A stretch of 64,000 bases of DNA from Actinacidiphila rubida. GTDB lineage: Bacteria; Actinomycetota; Actinomycetes; Streptomycetales; Streptomycetaceae. The stretch spans positions 1-64,000 of the forward strand of contig NZ_FODD01000034.1 in NCBI RefSeq assembly GCF_900110255.1, in the 5' to 3' direction. Within the stretch, counting starts at the first letter, position 1; every line of letters starts with the position of its first letter. The translations under genes were made by a program, and so were the position numbers. A model generated the notes under the pieces. It searched no databases and had not been told where the DNA came from. It worked only from the letters and a program-made list of their open reading frames with translations. Below, in pieces: positions 41,424 through 52,697 of this stretch.

Positions 41424-41636
41424 GCTCCGGGCGCCTTTTCGCGCTCGCGCGGGCCCCGAGCCCGCCCCGGCCCGACCTTGCTCCCCACGCGGGGGCCACT
41501 CCCCCGGTTCCCTCCTCGCCGCCCGGCCGCACCTCGCGAGCCGGGCGCTGTCGTGTGGGCCCGCGGCACGACCCGCGCCCCAGCACCGGCCCGCGGCGCG
41601 GCCCCGGGGGCCGTGCGGCCGTGCGGCCGGGGTCCC

Positions 41637-41704
41637 TTGACGCCCGGCGCCGCCCCGACCTATGTTCCTTTCATATAGCAGAATTTACTTTCCGCATAGT
41701 GGAA
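41637..41704 (+). promoter_or_regulatory. gcl promoter and paired 15-bp operator
   Basis: TTGACG (41637) and TATGTT (41661) are 18 bases apart. TTTCATATAGCAGAA (41669-41683) and TTCCGCATAGTGGAA (41690-41704) follow, 21 bases start to start, the same architecture as upstream of hyi. Binding there would block transcription start or escape. Confidence 0.72.
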
Positions 41705-41741
41705 GCTAGGCGGAAGGCAGCTTGCGAGAGGGAGTGTTCCG

Positions 41742-43509
<1,768 letters not shown>

Positions 43510-43526
<17 letters not shown>

Positions 43527-45162
43527 AGCCGTCCCGCAGTTCCACCTTGCGGACCTTGCCGCTGACCGTCATCGGGAAGGCGTCCAGGATCCGCAGGTGG
43601 CGCGGCACCTTGAAGTGCGCGAGCCGGCCGGCGCAGAACGCCGCGATCTCCTCCAGGGTGGGCGGGTCGGCCGGGTCGCGCGGGATCACGCAGGCCAGGA
43701 TCTCCTCGCCGTACCGCTCGTCGGGCACGCCCACGACCTGGACGTCGGAGACCTTCGGGTGGGTGTAGAGGAACTCCTCGATCTCCCGCGGGTAGACGTT
43801 CTCGCCACCGCGGATGATCATGTCCTTGATCCGGCCGACGACGGCGAGGTAGCCGTCGTCGCGCATCACCGCCAGGTCGCCGGTGTGCATCCACCGCCCG
43901 GCGTCGACGGCCTCCGCGGTACGCTCCGGTTCGTCCCAGTAGCCGAGCATCACCGAGTAGCCGCGGGTGCACAGTTCACCGGCGGTACCGCGCGGCACGG
44001 TGATCCCCTCGACCGGGTCGACCACCTTCACCTCGATGTGCGGCAGCACCCGGCCGACGGTCTCGGTGCGGTGCTCCAGGTCGTCGTCCCGGCGGGTCTG
44101 GGTGGACACCGGCGAGGTCTCCGTCATCCCGTAGCAGATGGACACCTCGGCCATGTGCATCTCGGACATGACCCGCTTCATCACCTCCACCGGGCACGGC
44201 GAGCCCGCCATGATCCCGGTGCGCAGCGACGTCAGGTCGTACGACGCGAAGTCGGGCAGGCCGAGTTCGGCGATGAACATGGTGGGGACGCCGTACAGCG
44301 AGGTGCAGCGCTCCTGCTGGACGGCGCGCAGCGTCGCCGCCGGGTCGAAGGACGGTGCGGGGATGACGATGCACGAACCGTGCGAGGTGGCCCCGAGGTT
44401 GCCCATCACCATGCCGAAGCAGTGGTAGAAGGGCACGGGCAGGCAGACCCGGTCCTGCTCGGTGTAGCCGACGGTGTCGCCCACGAAGTAGCCGTTGTTG
44501 AGGATGTTGTGGTGCGAGAGCGTGGCGCCCTTGGGGAAGCCGGTGGTGCCCGACGTGTACTGGATGTTGACCGGCTCGTCACAGCTCAGACCGGCTTCCG
44601 CGCGGGCCAGGAACCCGTCGTCCAGGTCCGCGCCGGCGGCCACGAGGGCGTCCCAGGACGGGTCGCCGATGTGCACGACCTGGCGCAGCCCCGGGCAGGC
44701 GCCGCGCACTTCGGCGGCCATCGCCCGGTAGTCGCTGCCGCGGTGCTCGGTGGAGGCGATCAGCAACCGCACCCCGGCCTGGTTGAGCACGAACTCCAAC
44801 TCGTGCAGCCGGTACGCCGGGTTGATGTTCACCATGATCGCGCCGAGCCGGGCGGTGGCGTACTGGACCATGACCCACTCGGGGCAGTTGAGCGCCCAGA
44901 TGCCGACCCGGTCGCCCTTGCACACCCCGGACGCGGCCAGTCCGCGGGCCAGTTCGCCGACGGCGGCGCCGAACCCGGCGTACGTCCAGCGACGGCCGCT
45001 GGACACGTCGACCAGCGCGTCACGGTCGGGGTGGGCGGCGATGGACCGGTCCAGGTTGCGCCCCACGGTCTCGCCGAGCAGCGGCGTGCTGCCCGTGCCG
45101 TGCGCGTACGACGGCTCCGCCGGAGCCGGCACGCCGGCCGCTATGTCTCCCGCGTCGTTCAC
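43510..45162 (-). CDS. AMP-dependent acyl-CoA synthetase
   Basis: 550 residues of the ANL superfamily. Adenylate motifs YTSGTTGFPKGATLSHHN and YGMTETSPVST, hinge VVGRIKDMIIRGGENVYPRE and the C-terminal catalytic Lys in MTVSGKVRKVELR are all present. Likely activates a medium or long fatty acid. GTG start overlaps the stop of the upstream synthetase gene (GTGA), so the two form an operon. FadD-type substrate is an inference. Confidence 0.92.
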
Positions 45163-46841
45163 CGGTAGTCCTCCTCGTGGAACTCACGGCTGCCGTCGTG
45201 CATGGTCGCCTCGCGGAGCTGGACCCGGCGGATCTTGCCCGACACGGTCTTGGGCAGTTCGGCGAACTCCAGCCGCCGGATGCGCTTGTAGGGCGCGAGC
45301 ACCGCCCGGGAGTGGGCGAAGAGCGCCTTGGCGGTCTCGCCGTCCGGCGTCCAGCCCTCGGCGAGCACCACGTACGCCTTGGGCACGGACAGCCGCAGCT
45401 CGTCCGGAGCCGGCACCACGGCCGCCTCGGCGACGGCCTCGTGCTCCAGCAGCGCGCTCTCCAGCTCGAACGGGGAGATCTTGTAGTCGGAGGACTTGAA
45501 CACGTCGTCGGCGCGGCCGATGTACGTGATGTAGCCGTCGGCGTCGCGGCGGCCGATGTCGCCGGTGCGGTAGTAACCGCCGCCCATCGCCTCCTCGGTG
45601 AGGTCGGGCGCCCCGGCGTACCCGGTCATCAGGCCGACCGGCCGCTCGCTGAGGTCGAGGCAGATCTCCCCCTCGCTGCCCGGCACGCCGCTGACCGGGT
45701 CGATGAGGGTGACGGTGTAACCGGGCGTCGGCCGGCCCATCGACCCGGGCTTCACCGGCTGGCCGGGGGTGTTGGCGACCTGGACGGCGGTCTCGGTCTG
45801 CCCGAAGCCGTCCCGGATGACGACGTTCCAGGCCCGTTTGACGTGCTCGATGACCTCGGGGTTGAGCGGCTCGCCGGCGGCCACCACGGCACGCGGCGGC
45901 GTGGCCAGCGCGCCGAGGTCGGCCTGGATGAGCATCCGCCACACCGTCGGGGGCGCGCAGAAGCTGGTCACGCCGGCCCGTTCCATCGCCGCCATCAGGG
46001 CGCCCGCGTCGAACCGGGTGTAGTTGTACACGAACACCGTCGCCTCGGCGTTCCACGGCGCGAAGAGGCTGGACCAGGCGTGCTTGGCCCAGCCGGGCGA
46101 GGAGATGTTCAGGTGCACGTCGCCGGGGCGCAGCCCGATCCAGTACATGGTCGCGAGGTGGCCGGCCGGGTACGACAGGTGGGTGTGCTCGACGAGTTTG
46201 GGCTTGGCGGTGGTGCCGGAGGTGAAGTACAGCATCAGCGGATCCGCCGACCGGGTGGGGCCGTCGGGGGTGAAGCCGAGGTCCGCCGCGTGCGCGTCCT
46301 CGTAGGCCAGCCAGCCCTCGGGGGCGCCGCCGACCGCGATGCGGGTGTAGTCGCCGGGCACCTCGTCGAACTTCGCGGTGTCCGCGGACCGCGCGACGGT
46401 GTGCCGGACCTCGCCGCGCTCGACGCGGTCGCGCAGGTCCGCCGGGCCCAGCAGCGGCGTCGCGGGGATGATCACGGCCCGCAGCTTCATGGCGGCCAGC
46501 GCCGTCTCCCACTGTTCGGCCTGGTTGCCGAGCATCACCAGCACCCGGTCGCCGGCCCGCACGCCGGCTGCCCGCAGCCAGTTCGCGACGCGGGAGGAGC
46601 GTTCGGCCATCTCCCGGAAGCTGATCCGGGTCTCCCGGCCGTCCTCCTCGACGATCCACAGCGCGGTCCTGGCGCCGGTCTCCGGCTCGGCCGCGACGGC
46701 GTCGAACCACTCCAGCGCCCAGTTGAACGACTCCGGCCGGGGCCAGCGGAATCCGTCGCGGGCGGCGGTGTAGTCCTCGCGGTGCCGCAGCAGGAAGTCC
46801 CGGGCGGCGCGGAACTCCGCGGTCGCCTCCGATGCCGGCAT
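45159..46841 (-). CDS. AMP-dependent acyl-CoA synthetase (medium-chain/acetyl type)
   Basis: 560 residues from an ATG at 46841 with GGAGG 4 bases upstream. Motifs: YFTSGTTAKPKLVEHTHLSY, FGQTETAVQV, FKSSDYKISPFELESALLEH and KTVSGKIRRVQLR. The sequence is closest in style to medium-chain acyl-CoA or acetyl-CoA synthetase-like enzymes. First gene of the two-synthetase operon, divergent from a LuxR/GAF regulator. Confidence 0.92.
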   Translation of the reverse strand: MPASEATAEFRAARDFLLRHREDYTAARDGFRWPRPESFNWALEWFDAVAAEPETGARTALWIVEEDGRETRISFREMAERSSRVANWLRAAGVRAGDRVLVMLGNQAEQWETALAAMKLRAVIIPATPLLGPADLRDRVERGEVRHTVARSADTAKFDEVPGDYTRIAVGGAPEGWLAYEDAHAADLGFTPDGPTRSADPLMLYFTSGTTAKPKLVEHTHLSYPAGHLATMYWIGLRPGDVHLNISSPGWAKHAWSSLFAPWNAEATVFVYNYTRFDAGALMAAMERAGVTSFCAPPTVWRMLIQADLGALATPPRAVVAAGEPLNPEVIEHVKRAWNVVIRDGFGQTETAVQVANTPGQPVKPGSMGRPTPGYTVTLIDPVSGVPGSEGEICLDLSERPVGLMTGYAGAPDLTEEAMGGGYYRTGDIGRRDADGYITYIGRADDVFKSSDYKISPFELESALLEHEAVAEAAVVPAPDELRLSVPKAYVVLAEGWTPDGETAKALFAHSRAVLAPYKRIRRLEFAELPKTVSGKIRRVQLREATMHDGSREFHEEDYR

Positions 46842-46900
46842 GTGCCCTCCTCGTGTACTGCCCCTGAGTAGCATCGTGCGTGAGTGACGTGGGTCTCACT

Positions 46901-46916
46901 ACCCCCGGACGGGGGT
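46901..46916. promoter_or_regulatory. Palindromic operator in the acyl-CoA synthetase/LuxR divergent region
   Basis: ACCCCCG-GA-CGGGGGT is a perfect 7-2-7 inverted repeat ending 14 bases before the LuxR start and 60 bases from the divergent synthetase start. Likely site of the LuxR regulator itself. Confidence 0.6.
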
Positions 46917-46930
46917 GAGGGGGGTGGAGC

Positions 46931-47818
46931 GTGGACGCAGTTCGTGGTGAATCGGTCGTGGTCCGGGCGGCGCTGCTGCGGATGCGCAGGTCAGGGCTGC
47001 TGCCGGTGGCCTTCGGCGGGCTGGTGCCGGTGACCGCGGCGCAGGGGCAGCAGCAGGCACCCGGGCGGGTGTTCCGCATCACCGAGCTGTCCGGCACCGG
47101 CACCGACTCCCTTCGGGGCCTCGCCATCACCACCGGCAACGGCCTGGGCGGCAAGGCGCTGGCCATGGCCCGCCCCTACGCCGTGACGGACTACCGCAGC
47201 TCGCGCGTGATCAGCCACGAGTACGACGCCGCGGTGGCCGCCGAGGGCCTGCGGTCGGTGCTGGCGGTGCCGATCGTGGTGCACCGCAGGGTGCGCGGGG
47301 TGCTCTACGGCGCGCTGCGCCAGCCGTACGTGCTGGGCGACCGCCCGCTGTCCGTCGCGCAGGACGCGGTCCGGGAGCTGGAGCAGGCGCTGGCCGTCCG
47401 GGACGAGGCGCACCGGCTGCTGTCCTACGCCCACCAGCCGCTGGGCGGCGACCGGCGGGCCTGGGAGCAGGTCCGCGAGGCGCACGCGGAGCTGCGCGCG
47501 CTGGCCGGGCGGATCGCCGACGTGCATCTGAGGCAGGAGCTGCTGACCGCGTGCGCGCGGCTGGCCGCGGCCTCGGGTCCCGAGGCCGCGCCGCAGCCCA
47601 CCGCCGCCCCCGCGGTGCCGGCCGCGCACCTGACCCCGCGGGAGCTGGACGTGCTCGCCTCGGTCGCGTCGGGCGCGACCAACGCGATGGCGGCGTCGCG
47701 GCTGCGGCTGCGGCCGGAGACGGTGAAGAGCTATCTGCGTTCGGCCATGCGGAAGCTGGGGGCGCACACCCGCCTGGAGGCGGTCGTCGCCGCCCGCAGG
47801 GCCGGTCTGCTGCCCTGA
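46931..47818 (+). CDS. LuxR-family regulator with GAF-like sensor
   Basis: 295 residues, GTG start. A GAF-like region (about 50-160; LRGLAITTGNGLGGKALAMA, VLAVPIVVHRRVRGVLYGAL) precedes a LuxR helix-turn-helix (about 230-290; HLTPRELDVLASVASGATNA, RPETVKSYLRSAMRKLGAHT). Position next to two acyl-CoA synthetases suggests control of fatty acid use, perhaps sensing an acyl-CoA. Confidence 0.9.
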   Translation: MDAVRGESVVVRAALLRMRRSGLLPVAFGGLVPVTAAQGQQQAPGRVFRITELSGTGTDSLRGLAITTGNGLGGKALAMARPYAVTDYRSSRVISHEYDAAVAAEGLRSVLAVPIVVHRRVRGVLYGALRQPYVLGDRPLSVAQDAVRELEQALAVRDEAHRLLSYAHQPLGGDRRAWEQVREAHAELRALAGRIADVHLRQELLTACARLAAASGPEAAPQPTAAPAVPAAHLTPRELDVLASVASGATNAMAASRLRLRPETVKSYLRSAMRKLGAHTRLEAVVAARRAGLLP

Positions 47819-47944
47819 GCCCGGCGGCGCGTGGCGCCGGGCCCCCGTGGCCCGGTGTGTGCCCGGAAAACCGGCGGCGCGGCGCGGCCCGGCGGTCGTA
47901 CGCTCCGGGCACATCGGTGTGGGAGCGGGGCGGAGGAGGACGGG

Positions 47945-48595
47945 ATGTCGGTCGACCGGCTGCTGGGGTTCGCGGCGATGTCGGTGGTGCTGGTGCTGAT
48001 TCCGGGGCCCAGCGTGCTGTTCGTGCTCGGCCGCGCGCTGGCGCACGGGCGGCGGACCGCTCTGGGCAGCGTGCTGGGCAACGCCACGGGTGCCTGCGCC
48101 CTGGCCACGCTGGTGTCCGTCGGGCTCGGCGAGGTGGTGGCCCGCTCGGTCGCGGTGTTCGTGGTGCTGAAGCTGGCGGGCGCCGCCTACCTGGTGTTCC
48201 TCGGGACGAAGGCGTGGCGGAACCGGCGGGCGCTGTCGATGAGCGGGGTCGGTACCGGCCCGCAGCCGCCGGCGCCGCACGGCGACCTGCGCACCCTCTG
48301 GGAGGGCTTCGTGGTGGGCGTGACGAACCCCAAGACGATGGTGTTCTTCGCGGCCGTGCTGCCGCAGTTCGTCGATCGCGGCGCGGGCCGGGTGCACCAG
48401 CAGATGCTGCTGCTGGCGCTGGTGTTCACGGTGATCGCGCTGGTCTTCGACAGCATGTGGGCGGTGGGCGCGTCGGCCGCGCGCGCCTGGTTCGCCAGTT
48501 CCCCGCGCCGGCTCGCCGCGATCGGCGGCACCGGCGGTCTCGCCATGATCGGCCTGGGCGTCGTGGTGGCGGTCACCGGGCGCGCCGACAACTAG
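47945..48595 (+). CDS. LysE-family exporter
   Basis: 216 residues with six predicted helices. LIPGPSVLFVLGRALAHGRR (PGPxxxxxxxxxxxxG motif), ALGSVLGNATGACALATL, VVGVTNPKTMVFFAAVLPQF are signature segments of LysE/RhtB amino-acid efflux proteins. ATG preceded by GGAGGA. Substrate unknown. Confidence 0.92.
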   Translation: MSVDRLLGFAAMSVVLVLIPGPSVLFVLGRALAHGRRTALGSVLGNATGACALATLVSVGLGEVVARSVAVFVVLKLAGAAYLVFLGTKAWRNRRALSMSGVGTGPQPPAPHGDLRTLWEGFVVGVTNPKTMVFFAAVLPQFVDRGAGRVHQQMLLLALVFTVIALVFDSMWAVGASAARAWFASSPRRLAAIGGTGGLAMIGLGVVVAVTGRADN

Positions 48596-48734
48596 GGTCC
48601 GTCGCTGTCTCCGGCGGGCGACCCGCGGGACGGCGGGCGGGATTCCGGGGACGGCGGGCGGCCTCAGGGACCGCCGGCGGCGCGCGGCGACGCGCCGGCG
48701 GTCCGTGTGAGCAGGGGCACACCGCGAGCCTGAG

Positions 48735-48795
48735 CGAAACGTTTGCGTTTCGATAGGGGCGGCCGTACCGTTTTTGGAGTACGAAACCGTTTCGT
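48735..48795 (+). promoter_or_regulatory. Promoter with two palindromic operators upstream of DHA2 exporter
   Basis: CGAAACG-TTTG-CGTTTCG (48735-48752) and ACGAAAC-C-GTTTCGT (48781-48795) share the GAAAC core. A -35 TTGCGT (48743) and -10 TACCGT (48766), 17 bases apart, overlap the first and precede the second. Likely TetR-type control of the exporter; no regulator gene is adjacent. Confidence 0.7.
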
Positions 48796-48840
48796 TCTTC
48801 CTGCGGTCAGCCGCAACCGTCCCACCTCAGGAGTCCTCCC

Positions 48841-50367
48841 ATGTCACAGAGCTCCACCGACGCCCCCTCCGGAGCCGACGCGCTCCGGAAGGCGCCGGCT
48901 GTCCCGACGCAGAGCGGCGCCCCTGAAGGCGAGAAGCCCAGCCACCGGTGGTGGGTGCTCGGCGTCATCGCCATCGCCCAGCTGATGGTGGTCCTCGACG
49001 CCACCGTGGTGAACATCGCCCTGCCGTCCGCACAGCAGGCCCTCGGCTTCTCCGACGGCAACCGCCAGTGGATCGTCACGGCGTACTCCCTGGCCTTCGG
49101 CTCCCTGCTGCTCCTCGGCGGACGGCTCGCCGACCTCATCGGCCGCAAGATCGTCTTCCTGACCGGCGTGATCGGCTTCGCCGGCGCCTCCGCGCTGGCC
49201 GGCGCCGCCCAGAACTTCGAGGTGCTGGTCAGCGGCCGCGCCCTGCAGGGCCTGTTCGGCGCGCTGCTCGCGCCCGCCGCCCTGTCGCTGCTCAACACGA
49301 CGTTCACCGACGCCAAGGAACGCGCCAAGGCGTTCGGCATCTACGGCGCGATCGCCGGCGCGGGCGGCGGCGTCGGCCTGCTGCTCGGCGGCGTGCTCAC
49401 CGAGCACCTGAGCTGGCGCTGGACCCTGTACGTCAACCTGATCTTCGCGGTCATCGCCTTCGCCGGCGGCCTGGTCTTCCTGCGCAAGGGCGCCCCCGCC
49501 GACCGGCCGAGGCTCGACCTGCCCGGCACCGTCCTGGTCACCGCCGGACTGTTCGGCCTGGTCTACGGCTTCTCCAACGCCGACAGCCACGGCTGGGGCT
49601 CCGCGATGACCTGGGGCTTCCTGGTCCTCGGCGGCGTGCTGCTGGCGGCGTTCAGCTGGTGGCAGACGAGGGCGGAGCACCCGCTGCTGCCGCTGCGCGT
49701 GCTGCTCGACCGGAACCGCGGCGCGTCCTTCACGGTGCTGGCCATCTCCGGCGCCGGCATGTTCGGCGTGTTCCTCTTCCTGACCTACTACCTGCAGGCA
49801 TCGCTGCACTACTCGCCGGTCAAGACCGGCCTGGGCTTCCTGCCGATGATCGGCGCGCTGATGGTCGCCGCCCAGCTCGTCACCAACACGCTGCTGCCGC
49901 GGCTCGGCCCCCGTCCGATCGTGCCGCTCGGCATGGCGATGGCGGTCGGCAGCATGGTCTGGCTGACCGCGCTCGACCTGCACAGCAGCTACGCCACGGA
50001 CGTGCTGCCGCCGCTGCTCGTGATGGGCTTCGGCCTCGGTCTGGTGATGCCCGCGGCGATGTCCGTGGCCACCGAGGGCATCGGCGAGCAGGACGCGGGC
50101 GTGGCCTCGGCCGCGGTCAACACCATGCAGCAGGTGGGCGGTTCGATCGGCACCGCCCTGCTGAACACCCTGGCCGCGAGCGCCGCGACGCACTACCTGT
50201 CCGGCAAGAAGCCCACGCCCGACGTGCTGGCCCAGGCCCAGCTGCACAGCTACTCCACGGCCTACTGGTGGTCGGCCGGCCTCTTCGCGGTCGGCGCGGT
50301 GCTGGCGCTGCTGATGTACCGCAAGGGCCGGGTGCAGACCGGCGAGACGCAGGCCGTCCACATGTGA
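48841..50367 (+). CDS. MFS drug exporter, DHA2 (EmrB/QacA) family, 14 helices
   Basis: 508 residues. LMVVLDATVVNIALPSAQQA (first helix with motif D1), GGRLADLIGRKIVFLTG (motif A), GAIAGAGGGVGLLLGGVL (motif C) and 14 hydrophobic segments define a DHA2 proton antiporter for drugs. It ends with an MYRKGRVQTGE cytosolic tail. Substrate unknown. A strong terminator follows at 50417. Confidence 0.94.
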   Translation: MSQSSTDAPSGADALRKAPAVPTQSGAPEGEKPSHRWWVLGVIAIAQLMVVLDATVVNIALPSAQQALGFSDGNRQWIVTAYSLAFGSLLLLGGRLADLIGRKIVFLTGVIGFAGASALAGAAQNFEVLVSGRALQGLFGALLAPAALSLLNTTFTDAKERAKAFGIYGAIAGAGGGVGLLLGGVLTEHLSWRWTLYVNLIFAVIAFAGGLVFLRKGAPADRPRLDLPGTVLVTAGLFGLVYGFSNADSHGWGSAMTWGFLVLGGVLLAAFSWWQTRAEHPLLPLRVLLDRNRGASFTVLAISGAGMFGVFLFLTYYLQASLHYSPVKTGLGFLPMIGALMVAAQLVTNTLLPRLGPRPIVPLGMAMAVGSMVWLTALDLHSSYATDVLPPLLVMGFGLGLVMPAAMSVATEGIGEQDAGVASAAVNTMQQVGGSIGTALLNTLAASAATHYLSGKKPTPDVLAQAQLHSYSTAYWWSAGLFAVGAVLALLMYRKGRVQTGETQAVHM

Positions 50368-50416
50368 CGGTCCCACCGAACCCCCCGGCCGGTCCTGAGC
50401 GGAGAGCGGCCGGGGC

Positions 50417-50476
50417 GGGGGCCGGCAACCCGGGTCATCGTGGGGACGGGACACCCGGGAACGCCGGCCCCCCTTT
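50417..50476. terminator. Terminator after DHA2 exporter
   Basis: GGGGGCCGGC (50417) pairs with GCCGGCCCCC (ending 50472), with inner CCCGGG repeats also able to pair, followed by CTTTCTCT. Rho-independent type. Confidence 0.75.
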
Positions 50477-50559
50477 CTCTGCGGCGCCCTCCCCTCCGGG
50501 TGGGGCGCCAGGGCCGTTCCGGCGGTGCGTCACCCCCGTACGCACCGCCGGGACGGCCC

Positions 50560-50742
50560 TCACTTGTCGGCGACGAGCGTGCCCGCCGCGGCCCAGCTGT
50601 CGGCGGGTACTTCGTGGATCCAGACCTGAACGGTCTCCGCGGGGATCTGGTAGGCGTCCACGAACGCGTCGGTGATCTTCCGCACCAGGTCCCGCTTGAG
50701 CTCGACGGTGCGCGGGCCCTGCTGCACGGTGACGATCGGCAT
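50560..50742 (-). CDS. 4-oxalocrotonate tautomerase-family protein
   Basis: 60 residues beginning MPIVTVQQGPRTVELKRDLV; the Pro after Met is the catalytic base of the tautomerase superfamily once Met is removed. Length and the VQVWIHEVPADSWAAAG end are typical. Lies downstream of a LysR regulator on the same strand. Confidence 0.9.
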   Translation of the reverse strand: MPIVTVQQGPRTVELKRDLVRKITDAFVDAYQIPAETVQVWIHEVPADSWAAAGTLVADK

Positions 50743-50858
50743 GACGGAACTCCCAGCTCGGGGGCGGTGGTTCGGGACCTTCCCGGCCGCCCTTCGGTGT
50801 GCCCTCAGTCCATCGCGCCCGGCCGCCCGCACCAAGGAGCACTCCGCGAGCGCAGCGA

Positions 50859-51788
50859 TCAGGAATCGCGATCGCTCTCCGGCGCGGCGGCCCGCAGCAG
50901 CAGCCGCAGGTGCCGTGAGCGGCGGTCGCCGCGGACCGCGAGCCCGGTGGTGAGCGCCAGCCCGTCGCCCCGGAACGGCAGGAACGCCACCCGCGGCGCG
51001 TTGAGCAGCGCCGCCTGCGAGGCGTAGACGACCGTCCACATCGCCGACCCCGTCCCGATCGCCGCGAGACTGTCCTGCAGCGACCCGCCCGGCGGCCCCG
51101 GCACCGGCTCGAACCCCGCGTCGTGGCAGGCGGTCACCACCAGGTCGACGAGGGGCGGATTGGCACGGCGGGCGACCAGCCGCAGCGGAAGGGCCGCGAG
51201 GTCGCGCAGCGCGACGTCGGGAGCGGCGGCGAGCGGATGGCGGGCGGGCAGCACGGCCAGCAGCGGATCGGGCCACAGCGGCAGGACCTCCACGCCGTCG
51301 GCCTCCTCCCCCGTGCTCGGGCCGGTGCCCGGCGCCCGCGTCCAGTTGCCGCGCAGGAACGCCGCGTCCAGGTCGCCGGCCGCGACCATGGCGAGCCGGT
51401 CCCTGGCCGGTGCGGACACCAGGTCGACGGCGACATCGGGGGCGAGGGCGGCGAACGCGTCCAGCACGCGGTCCAGGTGCACGCCCAGGCCCGTGCTGGT
51501 GCCGAGCCGCAGTACGGCGGCGTCCGCGTGGGCGAACGCGGCGACCGCGGCCCGCGCCCGGTCCGCCGCGGCCAGCACCGCGCGCGCCTCGGGCAGGAAG
51601 CGGGCGCCCGCCCCGGTGAGCCGGACGTGCCGCGGGGAGCGGTCGAACAGGTCGGTGCCCAGCTCCCGTTCCAGCCGCCGCACCTGCTGGCTGACGGCGG
51701 ACTGGACGATGTGCAGCCGCTCCGCGGCCCGCCCGAAGTGCAGCTCCTCGGCGACGGCCACGACATACCTGAGCTGGCGCAGTTCCAT
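50859..51788 (-). CDS. LysR-family transcriptional regulator
   Basis: 309 residues from the ATG at 51788. HTH: RQLRYVVAVAEELHFGRAAE and IVQSAVSQQVRRLERELG; substrate-binding domain follows (LRLGTSTGLGVHLDRVLDAF, DPLLAVLPARHPLA). The short tautomerase gene lies 116 bases downstream in the same direction and may be a target. Confidence 0.92.
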   Translation of the reverse strand: MELRQLRYVVAVAEELHFGRAAERLHIVQSAVSQQVRRLERELGTDLFDRSPRHVRLTGAGARFLPEARAVLAAADRARAAVAAFAHADAAVLRLGTSTGLGVHLDRVLDAFAALAPDVAVDLVSAPARDRLAMVAAGDLDAAFLRGNWTRAPGTGPSTGEEADGVEVLPLWPDPLLAVLPARHPLAAAPDVALRDLAALPLRLVARRANPPLVDLVVTACHDAGFEPVPGPPGGSLQDSLAAIGTGSAMWTVVYASQAALLNAPRVAFLPFRGDGLALTTGLAVRGDRRSRHLRLLLRAAAPESDRDS

Positions 51789-52040
51789 CCGCAGATCGTA
51801 CGGACGCGCCACGGCCGCGGGCGGCGCGGTCCGGGAGACGGATACGGCGGCGCCCCGGCCGCGGGCGCGGTGATGGAAGCGCGCGGCCGCGGGCGCGACT
51901 TGGGGGGCGTGCGGCCGCCTGCACGCGAGCCCCGGTCAAGCGGGTGCATTTACCGGCGTACCGCAGCCACGTCGCGCCCGGCCGCGGTACCCGCGCGGCA
52001 GGCTGCTGGGATCGATCACCGCCACCCCAGGAAGGCCCTG

Positions 52041-52697
52041 ATGACACCCCGTCGCCGCCCCCGCCGACGCGCCCTGCCGCGCGTCCTGGTCCGCGTTCCC
52101 GGCTGCCTGGCCCTCGTCTGCGGCCTGCTGCTGTGCGGCACCGGCCCGTCCTCCGCCGCGCCCGCCTGGGCCGACCCCATGGCGCCGCGTGTGCTGCCGC
52201 TGCCGCCGAGCGGCGTCCGCTCCCCCGGCGCCGTGGTGACCGCCCGGGTGGACCCGGCGGCCGCCGTGGTGGGGCAGGACGAGAACGGCGAGTTCACGCT
52301 CACCCTGACCGACGTCGGCGACGCGACGGCGTACAACGTCCGGGTGCTGCTGGACGACGCGCAGCCGGGCAACGCCGTCGGGTCGGCCGACGGCCGCTGC
52401 CTGAGCCGCCTCGACGCCTCCTCGCCCGCGGACCTGTGGTGCGAACTCGGTGACGTGGCACCGGGGCAGACCGTCTCGGTGACCGTCCACACCTTCATGA
52501 ACACCTGCGTGTGGTCCGATCCGGCCACCATGGCACCGCGGTTGCCCGCCGCGGCCTTCCGCTGGCGGATCGCGTACCTCGACGTCGACGAGCCGCGGAC
52601 GGTGAACGGCCCGGTGGCGCGCTGGAGTTGCGCCGGCGACGCGGCGGGCGGGAACGCGGCCGGCGAGGTCCGGGCGGTGGCACCCCGCTCGTCCTGA
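52041..52697 (+). CDS. Secreted Ig-like/DUF11-type protein
   Basis: 218 residues. Arg-rich N-terminus and hydrophobic core PGCLALVCGLLLCGTGPSSA form a signal peptide, probably cut near APAWA. The mature part, VVGQDENGEFTLTLTDVGDA and YNVRVLLDDAQPGNAV, looks like a DUF11-type beta sandwich; cysteines at RCLSRLD, LWCELG, NTCVW and WSCAG may form disulfides. Function unknown. Confidence 0.75.
   Translation: MTPRRRPRRRALPRVLVRVPGCLALVCGLLLCGTGPSSAAPAWADPMAPRVLPLPPSGVRSPGAVVTARVDPAAAVVGQDENGEFTLTLTDVGDATAYNVRVLLDDAQPGNAVGSADGRCLSRLDASSPADLWCELGDVAPGQTVSVTVHTFMNTCVWSDPATMAPRLPAAAFRWRIAYLDVDEPRTVNGPVARWSCAGDAAGGNAAGEVRAVAPRSS

Noticed and set aside
41478..41678. 66-residue frame upstream of gcl
   Set aside because: It spans the gcl promoter boxes and has no ribosome binding site or resemblance.
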